Shown here: piece by piece, positions 8,718 through 16,369 of the stretch
How the letters are laid out: each line of letters opens with the position of its first letter
How positions within the stretch are numbered: the stretch's first letter is position 1
From: Planctomycetota bacterium
Lineage (GTDB): Bacteria > Planctomycetota > UBA1135 > GCA-002686595
Length of the DNA: 64,000 nucleotides
NCBI GenBank assembly: GCA_016795325.1
Contig: JAEUHY010000045.1
Coordinates: forward strand, 248,001-312,000
Reading direction: 5' to 3'
The notes under the pieces: generated by a model
What the model saw: only the letters and a program-made list of their open reading frames with translations
What the model was told of the DNA's origin: nothing
The model's database searches: none
Made by a program: the position numbers and the translations under genes

Positions 8718-8828
8718 TCTGCCACCGACGCCGGTTGGGGAGCAGTTGGGTTGCCGTCGGCCTCGCAACGTGAATATGGATCCGCGCTCAGCGACGTCCT
8801 CAACGCATGTCAGCGCGAGGCGCGGAGG

Positions 8829-9836
8829 CTACGACTCGCCGCCGTGCCGCGCATCGTGGTCGAAGCGCAGGCCGTAGAAGTTGTTGAGCTGCGGCTTCTC
8901 GCCCGCGCGGATCGCCGCGATCCAGTGCTGCAGCGGACGCGGCTTCCAGAAACGTGTGCACACCTGGAGGAACTCGATCACAACTTCGGTGTGGCCGCGC
9001 TGGAGCAACGCGTTGGCGAGGTCGAGGTCTGGGCCGAACGTGTTGAGTTGCGGCGAGCCCTCGGTGCGACCGGATTCGAGCAGTTCACTCTTGGCCGTGT
9101 CGATGTCGCCGTGAGCGAGCGCGATGAGCCCCAGTATCCGATGCCCGTGGTACTGCGCATTGCCGAGCATCCAGCCCAGGTCGCGTGTCCGCGCGAGCTC
9201 GAGCAGTTCGAGCGCCAAGCCACGCGCTTGTTCGAAGCGTTGGAGTCTGAGCGCCAGCTTCGCCGCCTCTTTGACCGTGTGCGCCTCGCGCGGGCGCTCG
9301 AGCGCTAGCGCGCGTTCGAGAGCCGCGAGCGCGCGCTCGGCACGCTCGATGTTGTCGCCGGGCCACGTGAGGCACCTGGAGATCCATGCTGGCCACTCTG
9401 GATTCGATGGCTCGAGCCGCTCGAGGTGCGCGAACTTGGAGAGCGCGAGTTCGAACTCGCGGGCGGCGAGGAAAGCCAACCCAGCATGGAGCAGCAAGAG
9501 CGTGTCGTCGGGAGCGCCGGCGAGCACGGCACGCCATTGCTCGCACATCGCCGTGACCAGCGACTCACTGTCGTCAGCGTCGACAAGCGGGGACTCGTGC
9601 AAGGCCGCCCGAGGTCGATGCGCGATGCACCACAGCAGGTGCTCGCGAAAGGTGTCGCTTTCGACACCTTCAACCTGTTGCCTTCTCGACGCGCACCCGA
9701 GCAACATGGCGCGAGCCTCGAAGTCGTCCGCATCGACGGCGACGCGCGCCGTGAATTCATGAGCTTGTGTGGCGTCGAGCGCGAGCCCGGCGCGCAGCCA
9801 CTCGAGCGAGAGATCCGCAGACATGACTGCGCACAT
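8829..9836 (-). CDS. TPR-like helical-repeat protein, paralog 2 of a tandem pair
   Basis: The frame is open far upstream, but the part before about 9836 lies across the promoter and start of a divergent lipoprotein gene and is low-complexity. I therefore start at ATG 9836 (MCAVMSADLS) or 9824. The 335-residue product has the same TPR-like helix pairs as its neighbour, including the shared LGWMLGNAQYHGHRILGL and DLDLANALLQRG blocks. The N-terminal third is much less similar to the paralog than the C-terminal half, suggesting uneven divergence or local gene conversion. It has no membrane signal. Function is unknown. Confidence 0.65.
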   Translation of the reverse strand: MCAVMSADLSLEWLRAGLALDATQAHEFTARVAVDADDFEARAMLLGCASRRQQVEGVESDTFREHLLWCIAHRPRAALHESPLVDADDSESLVTAMCEQWRAVLAGAPDDTLLLLHAGLAFLAAREFELALSKFAHLERLEPSNPEWPAWISRCLTWPGDNIERAERALAALERALALERPREAHTVKEAAKLALRLQRFEQARGLALELLELARTRDLGWMLGNAQYHGHRILGLIALAHGDIDTAKSELLESGRTEGSPQLNTFGPDLDLANALLQRGHTEVVIEFLQVCTRFWKPRPLQHWIAAIRAGEKPQLNNFYGLRFDHDARHGGES

Positions 9837-10008
9837 CTTTCCAAACTCGGTCGTCGAGATCTCAGACGACGCCAATGCACGATCCAAAGCCTGGACTTGC
9901 GCGTGCCGCCAGGCCGTCCCGGACGTGCGCCGAGCCGCAGTGCGAGCTTCGGTATGCAGGTTGCCTAGCCGACGACAGAACACACTCGCCCTCCTCAACT
10001 CCACCACC

Positions 10009-11745
10009 ATGATCCAAACGATTCGACGTTCTCTTGCTACGTGCGGACTAGCCGCGCTCACCCTGTTCGGCGCAGCCTCCTGCGGAGGCGGCGGCGGCGG
10101 AGGCGGCAACAACAACGCTCCCAGCTCGGTCGATTTCGTCCTTACGGACGCCGCGGTCGATGACCTGATGGCGTTCACGGTGCGCGTCACGTCGCTGCGC
10201 TTGGTCTCGCAGACCGGCGGGGCGCTCGGGCCCGAGCTGCTGGCCGCGCCGCTGACGATCGACCTGATCGGCGCCGGCGCGAATCCGCGCTGGGTCGGCC
10301 GCGACGATGTCGACGACGGCGTGTACCGCGGCGTGCAGCTGGTGATCGACCCCGCGAGCACGGTCGCGCTCGACCGTCTCGGCGCGACGGTCGGTGTGCA
10401 GCACGGTGCGACGACGTTCGAGCTGGGCTTCCCGGCGCCGACCAGCATCGACGACGACGACTACGCCAAGATCGTGATCGACGTCGACTTGGGCGCCGCG
10501 CTGACCGGCGACGTCGCTTCGCCGCCGCTGCAATTCGACCCGCAGGGCGTCGTGACGCTGCTCGGCTCGGGCGCGAGCACCGAGATCGACGAGGTCGAGG
10601 GCCTCGTCACGTCGACGAACTCGCCCTCGAGCCTGGTGATCGACGCCTTCGCCGATGACGACGACACGATCGCGATCGGCCCGGTGACCGTGAACATCTC
10701 CAACTCGACGGTCCTGCTCGACGACGACGGTTTCCCGTTCGCCAGCCGCGCGGCCTTCTTCGCCACGCTGATCCTCAACTCGACCGAGCTCGAGGTCCAC
10801 GGCCCGCTCGCCGGCGGAAGCATCAACGCCACGCGTATCGAGGTCGAAGACGACGGCAACGGCGACGCCTACGTAGTGAAGATCGACGGACGCATCGAGA
10901 ACCTCGACCGCGTCGCGAACACCTTCGATCTCGTGCTGATCGAGATCGAGAAGGGCGCCTCACTCGCCGGTCCGGTCCTGAACGGCCTGGGCAATCCGAC
11001 GACGATCGCCTGCGAGTACGACGACGTCACGACCGTGATCCTGCTCGACGACGATGACGACATCGTCGACGACAACTCGCTCGCCACCGGTCAACGCATC
11101 AAGGTCAAGTTCCCGGTCTTCGCCACCTCGCCCTTCCAAGCCGGGCGCATCGAGATCGAGGACCAGCCCGAATTCGAAGGTGTGATCCAGGACATCTCCG
11201 GTCTGCCGAACACGATCATCATCCGACTCGACGACGACGATCCGGCGATTGCGAACGGCCAGGTCGAAGACGCGGCGACGGACGTCACCGTCAACCTCGC
11301 GAACAGCACGCTGTTCCTCGACACCGAGGGCCGCCCGACGCTCACGCCGTCGCAGCTGCTCGTCGGACTCGAACTCGAGATCTACGGCACGATCAGCGGC
11401 GCGAACAACGCCCCGACCATCGCCGCGAGCCGCACCAAGATCCATCCCGGTGAGTTCGAAGGCGTCGTCTCGCTGGTCTTCTCCCAGGCGGGTTCCTTCG
11501 ACGCCGTGATGCTCGAACTCGACGACCCGTTCGGCAACACGGTCACCTTCGGTTCGGTCGCCGTCGACTTCGCTCCCGGTTGTGTGTTCGACGGCGACGC
11601 GACGGACGCCGCGAGCTTCTTCGCGCTGTTCAACGGCCTCCAGCAGGGCGAAGAACTGCACGTCGAAGTCGAAGGCATCGGCACGTCGACGCCCAACGTG
11701 ATCGACGCGTACGAAATCGAAGTCGAGGTCGAAATCGACGACTGA
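10009..11745 (+). CDS. Acidic lipoprotein with DUF4382-like and repeated DUF5666-like domains
   Basis: The 578-residue product has a lipoprotein signal (LFGAASC, Cys near residue 25) followed by a Gly-Gly-Asn spacer, so it should be lipid-anchored. Residues about 37-200 (SSVDFVLTDAAVDDLMAFTV, YRGVQLVID) fit DUF4382, a beta-sandwich found in bacterial lipoproteins. The remaining two thirds are OB-like repeats of about 75 residues (EVEGLVTS, IDGRIENL, EGVIQDIS, EGVVSLVF) typical of DUF5666, with small beta-barrels and runs of four or five aspartates in the loops (LLDDDDDIVDDN, LDDDDPAI). The Asp clusters could bind Ca2+, which is inference. The ATG at 10009 gives the signal peptide. A strong 18-bp hairpin follows the stop. 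Confidence 0.75.
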   Translation: MIQTIRRSLATCGLAALTLFGAASCGGGGGGGGNNNAPSSVDFVLTDAAVDDLMAFTVRVTSLRLVSQTGGALGPELLAAPLTIDLIGAGANPRWVGRDDVDDGVYRGVQLVIDPASTVALDRLGATVGVQHGATTFELGFPAPTSIDDDDYAKIVIDVDLGAALTGDVASPPLQFDPQGVVTLLGSGASTEIDEVEGLVTSTNSPSSLVIDAFADDDDTIAIGPVTVNISNSTVLLDDDGFPFASRAAFFATLILNSTELEVHGPLAGGSINATRIEVEDDGNGDAYVVKIDGRIENLDRVANTFDLVLIEIEKGASLAGPVLNGLGNPTTIACEYDDVTTVILLDDDDDIVDDNSLATGQRIKVKFPVFATSPFQAGRIEIEDQPEFEGVIQDISGLPNTIIIRLDDDDPAIANGQVEDAATDVTVNLANSTLFLDTEGRPTLTPSQLLVGLELEIYGTISGANNAPTIAASRTKIHPGEFEGVVSLVFSQAGSFDAVMLELDDPFGNTVTFGSVAVDFAPGCVFDGDATDAASFFALFNGLQQGEELHVEVEGIGTSTPNVIDAYEIEVEVEIDD

Positions 11746-11767
11746 CGCAGCGACTCGATGGTCACAA

Positions 11768-11808
11768 AGCGCGGCGCCTGCGGAGAGCTCCTCCGCAGGC
11801 GCCGCGCT
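11768..11808. terminator. Bidirectional terminator between converging genes
   Basis: An 18-base perfect stem (11768-11785 with 11791-11808) and a 5-base loop AGCTC, 22 bases after the acidic lipoprotein gene. It abuts the stop of the converging SDR gene, so it can serve both transcripts. Confidence 0.75.
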
Positions 11809-12506
11809 CATTTGGGATTGGTGGCGAAGATCGTCGCGTCGGTGATGAAGCCGCGCTCGTCCATGGCGAGCATCGCGCGGATCACGTGCGCCACCTCTTG
11901 AGCGCGCAACTTCGTCGGGTTCGTCGCGCGCGCCATGTCGCGGCCGCCGAAGGGCGTGAGCACTTCGCTAGGGTTGACCTGCATCACGCGGATGTTGTGC
12001 GGCCGCAACTCGGCCCGCCAACATTCGGTCAGGCCGCTGAGCGCAAACTTCGACGACGAGTACGCCGACGCTCCCGCGTAGCCCTTGCTGCCGGCGGTCG
12101 AGGCGACGTTGACGATGTTGCCGCTGTTCTGGGCGATGAAGCGGCGGGCGCACTCGCGCGCCACGAGCATGGCGCCCAGCACGTTCGTCGCGTGCAGCTC
12201 GCGGAAGCGTTCCGCGTCCGTCTCGACCAGCGGCGCGCTGTAGCCGAAGGCGGCGTTGTTGACGAGCACGTTGAGCCCGCCGAGCGCGCGCTCGGCTTCG
12301 GCCACGAGGCGCACGACGTCCGCTTCCACGGAGACATCGGCGACCAACGCTGTCGCACCGATCTCGGCCGCCGCGCGCCGGACCACGTCGCCGCGCCGCC
12401 CGCAGATCGCGACCGCCGCGCCCTCGGCGCGCAGCGCCCGCGCCGTCTCCAAGCCGATGCCCGTTCCGCCGCCGGTGATGAGCGCTTTGATGGAATCGAT
12501 CTTCAT
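11808..12506 (-). CDS. SDR family NAD(P)-dependent oxidoreductase
   Basis: A 232-residue classical short-chain dehydrogenase. The Rossmann dinucleotide motif TGGGTGIG is near residues 11-18, the NNAA structural motif near 83-86, the catalytic Ser lies in NVASTAG, and the Tyr-x-x-x-Lys pair is in AYSSSKF near residue 151. Arg-Arg after the second strand (CGRR) suggests NADP(H) preference. The length fits the family and all catalytic residues are present, so it should be active. The substrate cannot be told from sequence. It stands alone and converges with the acidic lipoprotein gene. Confidence 0.85.
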   Translation of the reverse strand: MKIDSIKALITGGGTGIGLETARALRAEGAAVAICGRRGDVVRRAAAEIGATALVADVSVEADVVRLVAEAERALGGLNVLVNNAAFGYSAPLVETDAERFRELHATNVLGAMLVARECARRFIAQNSGNIVNVASTAGSKGYAGASAYSSSKFALSGLTECWRAELRPHNIRVMQVNPSEVLTPFGGRDMARATNPTKLRAQEVAHVIRAMLAMDERGFITDATIFATNPK

Positions 12507-12696
12507 GGGCGCAGCGTAGCGGGCCGCGTGAAGCGAGCAGCGGGCGGTCGACGGGCCTTTGCAGCGGCCTCACGAGAGAAAAACCGAGCTGGGCGGCACG
12601 CCGGGGGAGAATTGGCGCTCCAACCGGGGCCCAGGCGAACGCCACGCCTTTTGGCGCGCCCCGAAGACGACCAACTCCGTTGAGCCCAACACGACC

Positions 12697-14409
12697 ATGA
12701 AGATCCCGTCGCGCGCCGCCGTCCTTCGCATCGCTATCGCCGCCTCCGTGCTCGCTCCCATGTCCCTGGCGCAGGTCCAGACCACGTTCAGCATCGCCGC
12801 TCGCGCGAACGACACGGTCGCCGGCGTCGGGCAGTTGACCACCATCGACAGCCTCTCGGTCGCGAACGGCGGGCTGTGGATGGTCGAAGGCGACACGAAC
12901 GATCCCAACACCAACACCGACGGAGTCGTGCTGCGGCAGGGCCTTCTCGCGGCGCGTGAAGGCGATGTCCTGGCCGCGCCGGCGGGCGCATCCATCGGCG
13001 GCTTCGGCTCGGGTGGCGCGCCGATCAACAGCGTGGGGCGCTGGGCCTGGAACTACACGTTGGACGGCGCGACGACCACAACGGACAGCGGGATCTACTT
13101 CGACAACACGCTCGTGATCCAGGAAGGCAGCGTTTCGAACGCGCCGCAGTTCTCGGCCGGGACGCCCTACATCGGCTTCTTCGGCGCGAAGCTCAACAAC
13201 GCAGGCCAGATCCTCGTCATGGCTTCGATCGACGATGTCGCCCTCGCCAGCACGGTCGACCGAGCGCTCGTGCTCGCCACGGTCAATTCGAGCGGAGTGC
13301 TGCTCTCGGAGAACGTGTTGTTCAAGGAGGGCGACCTGCTTCCCGGGCAGACGACGCAGTTCGTGGCGGACTTCGCCACGGGGCCGCACGCGTGGGATCT
13401 CAACGACAACGGCGTCGTGCTCTTCATCGCCGATCTCGACGGCGCGACGACGAGCGACGGAGTCGTGTACCGCGATTCGACCTTGCTCGCGCAGGAGGGC
13501 TCGCCGTCGCCGGTCCCCGGCCGCAACTGGAATAGCTTGAGCACTTCGCAGCGCGTGGCGCTCAACAACGCTGGCGACGCCGTGTTCACCGCCACGTTGA
13601 GCGGCGACACGACCACGGACACGGTGATCGTGAAAAACGGGGCGATCTTCCAGCAGGAAGGCAATCTGGCGCCCGGCGTGAGCGGCGGCTGGATCTTGAC
13701 CGGCTTCGGAACAGGCCCGGTCGACCTCGACGACCAGGGCAACGTGTTTTGGTTCGGCGACTGGAACGACACCGACGCCACGCGCGATACCGGGATCTAT
13801 CGCAATGACCAGTTGCTCGTCCAGGAAGGCGTCACCGTCATCGGTGGTCAGCTGCTCACGTCGATCGCCACCGTTCAAGAGAATCTGATGGTCAGCGACG
13901 ACGGCGAGTGGCTGATGTTCGAAGGGGTGGTGGGGGGGCTGCAAGCGGCGATCCTCGTTCAGCTGACTCCGCCCGTGACCACGTACTGCACCGCCGGGAC
14001 GACCACCAACGGCTGCGTTCCGGCGATCTCCGGCGTCGGCGCTGCGAGCGCCAGCGCTGGATCCGGCTTCACGCTCGGCGTGCTCAACGTCGAAGGCCAG
14101 AAACAAGGCGTCTTCTTCTACGGCGTCAGCGGACCGGTCAGTTTGCCGTGGGCCAGCGGCAGCAGCAGCTTCCTGTGCGTGAAGTCGCCGACGCAGCGCA
14201 TGGGCGCACTTGCCTCCGGCGGCACGGTCAACGCCTGCGACGGCGCCTTCAGTCAGGACTGGAACCTGTTCCGCGCGAGCACCGCGGTCGCGATCGGCCA
14301 ACCCTTCGCTGCAGGCGACGTGGTGTGGGCGCAGGCCTGGTTCCGTGACCCGCCGGCCGCGAAGACGACCAACCTCTCGAACGGGTTGCAGTTCACGCTG
14401 CAACCCTGA
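12697..14409 (+). CDS. Secreted repeat protein with C-terminal Tyr-Cys-Thr module
   Basis: The 570-residue product starts at ATG 12697, which gives a signal peptide ending MSLAQ. Residues about 25-425 hold repeats of about 60-65 residues that combine LNNAGDAVF or LNDNGVVLF with DGVVYRDSTLLAQEG-type strands (five or more copies), a pattern that suggests a beta-propeller-like fold of the DUF7453-like kind. Residues about 430-570 (base 13984 to the end) are the best-preserved copy of the recurrent module: YCTAGT, NGCVP, FFYGVSGP, FLCVKSP, a Cys-Asp-Gly, AQAWFRDPP, KTTNLSNGLQFTLQP. The module has four cysteines, possibly two disulfides. A surface-exposed protein is likely. No catalytic residues are recognisable. 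Confidence 0.75.
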   Translation: MKIPSRAAVLRIAIAASVLAPMSLAQVQTTFSIAARANDTVAGVGQLTTIDSLSVANGGLWMVEGDTNDPNTNTDGVVLRQGLLAAREGDVLAAPAGASIGGFGSGGAPINSVGRWAWNYTLDGATTTTDSGIYFDNTLVIQEGSVSNAPQFSAGTPYIGFFGAKLNNAGQILVMASIDDVALASTVDRALVLATVNSSGVLLSENVLFKEGDLLPGQTTQFVADFATGPHAWDLNDNGVVLFIADLDGATTSDGVVYRDSTLLAQEGSPSPVPGRNWNSLSTSQRVALNNAGDAVFTATLSGDTTTDTVIVKNGAIFQQEGNLAPGVSGGWILTGFGTGPVDLDDQGNVFWFGDWNDTDATRDTGIYRNDQLLVQEGVTVIGGQLLTSIATVQENLMVSDDGEWLMFEGVVGGLQAAILVQLTPPVTTYCTAGTTTNGCVPAISGVGAASASAGSGFTLGVLNVEGQKQGVFFYGVSGPVSLPWASGSSSFLCVKSPTQRMGALASGGTVNACDGAFSQDWNLFRASTAVAIGQPFAAGDVVWAQAWFRDPPAAKTTNLSNGLQFTLQP

Positions 14410-14468
14410 CTCGCGCGGATCGCGAGGAATCGGCGGTCACAGCGGGCTGCGCGCTGCGTTGTTCTCGA

Positions 14469-14497
14469 GTGGGGGCGCTAACGTGTCGCGCCCCCAC
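14469..14497. terminator. Terminator hairpin between the repeat protein and the tail-tube gene
   Basis: A 10-base stem GTGGGGGCGC / GCGCCCCCAC (14469-14478 with 14488-14497), loop 9 bases, 60 bases after the upstream stop. Confidence 0.55.
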
Positions 14498-14535
14498 CCG
14501 TGTTCCTACGCCTACTCCGCGCACTGAAGAGCTTC

Positions 14536-14985
14536 ATGGCCATCCTCCGCGAGCGACCGTACTGCAACCACAACTTCCTCGTGGACCTCGGCAACGGCGC
14601 GACGAACGAGGTGCGCGCCGGCTTCAGCGAGGTCTCCGGGCTCTCCGCGGAGCTCGAGGTGATCGACTACCGCAACGGCAACGAGCGCGAGAACAGTCTG
14701 CGCAAGGCGCCCGGTGTTTCACGCTTCAGCGAAGTGACGCTCAAGCGCGGCGTGATCGGCTCGACGGATCTGTGGCAGTGGTTCAAATCGGTGTCCGACG
14801 GCAACGTCGAGCGCCGCACGGTCACGATCCAGTTGCTGAGCGAAGACCGCAGCGCGGTGGTCATGACGTGGCGGCTGCTGCGCGCCTTTCCGATGCGCTA
14901 CAGCGGACCGACCCTGACCGCGAGCGGGAGCGAGACGGCCATCGAGTCCCTCACGCTCGTGCACGAGGGGCTCGAGCTCGAGTGA
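14536..14985 (+). CDS. Phage T4 gp19-like tail-tube / contractile-injection-system tube protein (orphan)
   Basis: A 149-residue protein starting at ATG 14536. It has the layout of the gp19-like tail-tube family: an N-terminal NFLVDLGNG strand, then FSEVSGLSAELEVIDYRNGNE, LKRGVIGSTDLWQWFKSV, and C-terminal LTLVHEGLELE. In phages and extracellular contractile injection systems these proteins stack as hexamers to form the inner tube. No sheath, baseplate, spike or AAA+ ATPase gene lies within the window, so it is an orphan copy between unrelated genes. It may serve a tail encoded elsewhere or may have been recruited for another use. Family assignment is strong; role here is open. Confidence 0.8.
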   Translation: MAILRERPYCNHNFLVDLGNGATNEVRAGFSEVSGLSAELEVIDYRNGNERENSLRKAPGVSRFSEVTLKRGVIGSTDLWQWFKSVSDGNVERRTVTIQLLSEDRSAVVMTWRLLRAFPMRYSGPTLTASGSETAIESLTLVHEGLELE

Positions 14986-15016
14986 GGCGCTCGAGTGATA
15001 GGCGCTCGCGCGCGGT

Positions 15017-16078
15017 TCAGCGCGAATACTGCCGCATCCAGGTCCAGAACACCGGCACGTAGTCGACCGGGTAGTTCGTGCCGCTGGGGTACTCGTGCGC
15101 GAGGTTGGGCAGGATGCGGAAGCGGTACTCGGTCGGGCCCGGGCCGGGGTTGACCACGTTCGTCCAGCGAAACTGCGTGAAGCCAGCGACCTCGACCGTC
15201 GCGTAGACGCTCGGGTCCATGCCGACGCCGGCGGCGAACACGTTGAGGGGATCCCACATGCACGGCGTGCTCACCACCGCGGGAACCGCGCGCGGGAGGA
15301 AATCGCCCGGCTGCAGGTCGCCCGCGGCGATGCAGTTGTCGATCTTCTTGTCGTCGCGCGTGCCGACAACTTCGAAGTGCGGCCGGAAGTCGACGCCGTT
15401 CGCCGGGAAGTAGTCCGCGGCGACTCCGCCGCTCGCGCCGATGCCGCCGGCCGACGTGAAGGCCGCGAAAACGTCCGCAAGCTCGACACGCAGCTCGGTC
15501 TTCACGAAGCCGCCGCCGTTCGAGAAGCCGCTGGCGTAGACGTGGTCGCAGTCGACGTTGAGGCTCGTGATCAGCGTGTTGTGGAGCTCGCGCACGAACT
15601 GCACGTCGTCGGCCATCGGCAGCTCGGACGGGTCGACCGCGAAGGCCTCGCTGGCGTCGGTGCGCCACTTCGTTTGAACGCTTCCGTCCTGCATCAAGTA
15701 CGGCAGCGCCTCGGGATATACGACGATGAAGTTGCGCAGCTCGGCCGCGCGCTTCCACGTGTTCTTGTTCATGATCGTGTGCGCGGTCTGCCCCGTGCCG
15801 TGGAACATGTACACGAGCGGGTACGGCGCGCCGAGCGCGTTGTAGCTGCTCGGCACGTACACGATGAACTTGCGCAGCTCGGGATCCGCGCTGGTCGCGA
15901 ACGTGTTGGTCGTCGGGGCGCCGGCGACGAAGCTCATGCCGTGAACTGGGCCTGTCGGCGCGCAGTTCGAGCTGGCCGAAGCAACGGCGGTTGCGGGCAG
16001 CGGCAGCGACGTCTGGCGGGCGTCGCACAGGTCGCTGAACAGGCACACGAACGAAAGCGGAGTCAGGACGAAGCGCAT
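15017..16078 (-). CDS. Secreted PHB-depolymerase/feruloyl-esterase-like alpha/beta hydrolase
   Basis: The product starts at ATG 16078 and carries a signal peptide ending near CDARQ. The alpha/beta hydrolase core is clear: YPLVYMFHGTGQ (oxyanion-hole HG motif), then FIVVYPEALP, and the nucleophile elbow ASGFSNGGGF with the catalytic Ser. A His near the C-terminus (NLAHEYP) fits the triad. The layout matches the PHB depolymerase / LpqC / feruloyl esterase group that works on polyesters or plant-derived esters outside the cytoplasm. At 353 residues it is a single-domain enzyme with no binding module. It converges with the tail-tube gene with only 31 bases between them. Confidence 0.75.
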   Translation of the reverse strand: MRFVLTPLSFVCLFSDLCDARQTSLPLPATAVASASSNCAPTGPVHGMSFVAGAPTTNTFATSADPELRKFIVYVPSSYNALGAPYPLVYMFHGTGQTAHTIMNKNTWKRAAELRNFIVVYPEALPYLMQDGSVQTKWRTDASEAFAVDPSELPMADDVQFVRELHNTLITSLNVDCDHVYASGFSNGGGFVKTELRVELADVFAAFTSAGGIGASGGVAADYFPANGVDFRPHFEVVGTRDDKKIDNCIAAGDLQPGDFLPRAVPAVVSTPCMWDPLNVFAAGVGMDPSVYATVEVAGFTQFRWTNVVNPGPGPTEYRFRILPNLAHEYPSGTNYPVDYVPVFWTWMRQYSR

Positions 16079-16295
16079 CGGGGAACACTCCGAGTCAACG
16101 GCAGCCGGTTGGTTACGCATCCAAGATGGCGCCAACCCCCGCGAAGTGGACAGCTTCGACAGCAAAACTCGCGCGGAGTTCGGCCGCTGCGTGTGGATGA
16201 TCGCCGCGACGACGCACCACAGCGTGCGCACGCTGGCGGCGACGCTCCCCCGAGACGCGTGCAGCGCCGGGATCGAACCCGTGGCCTCCGTGCGT

Positions 16296-16320
16296 CAGCT
16301 CGCGGCGACCCCGCGAGCTG
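16296..16320 (-). terminator. Terminator for the matrixin operon
   Basis: Perfect 10-base stem CAGCTCGCGG / CCGCGAGCTG with a 5-base loop, about 50 bases downstream of the metalloprotease stop in its direction of transcription. Confidence 0.55.
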
Positions 16321-16369
16321 CGCGCGAAAGCGGCTGAGTCGAACCCGGCGCCGCGCTCGCGTCGAATCG

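Noticed and set aside
9837..10448. Upstream extension of the second TPR-like gene to 539 residues
   Set aside because: The extra 200 residues are proline-run and Arg/Ser-rich and lie over the promoter and start of the divergent acidic lipoprotein gene.
14536..14985. Prophage or full contractile injection system around the gp19-like gene
   Set aside because: No sheath, baseplate, spike, terminase, capsid or integrase gene is nearby. Only the tube gene is supported.
16255..16340. tRNA-like T-arm on the minus strand (GGGTTCGATCCCGG)
   Set aside because: The T-loop pattern is there, but the T-stem has a mismatch at the third pair and no anticodon arm or acceptor stem can be folded around it. 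It overlaps the hairpin that I call a terminator.
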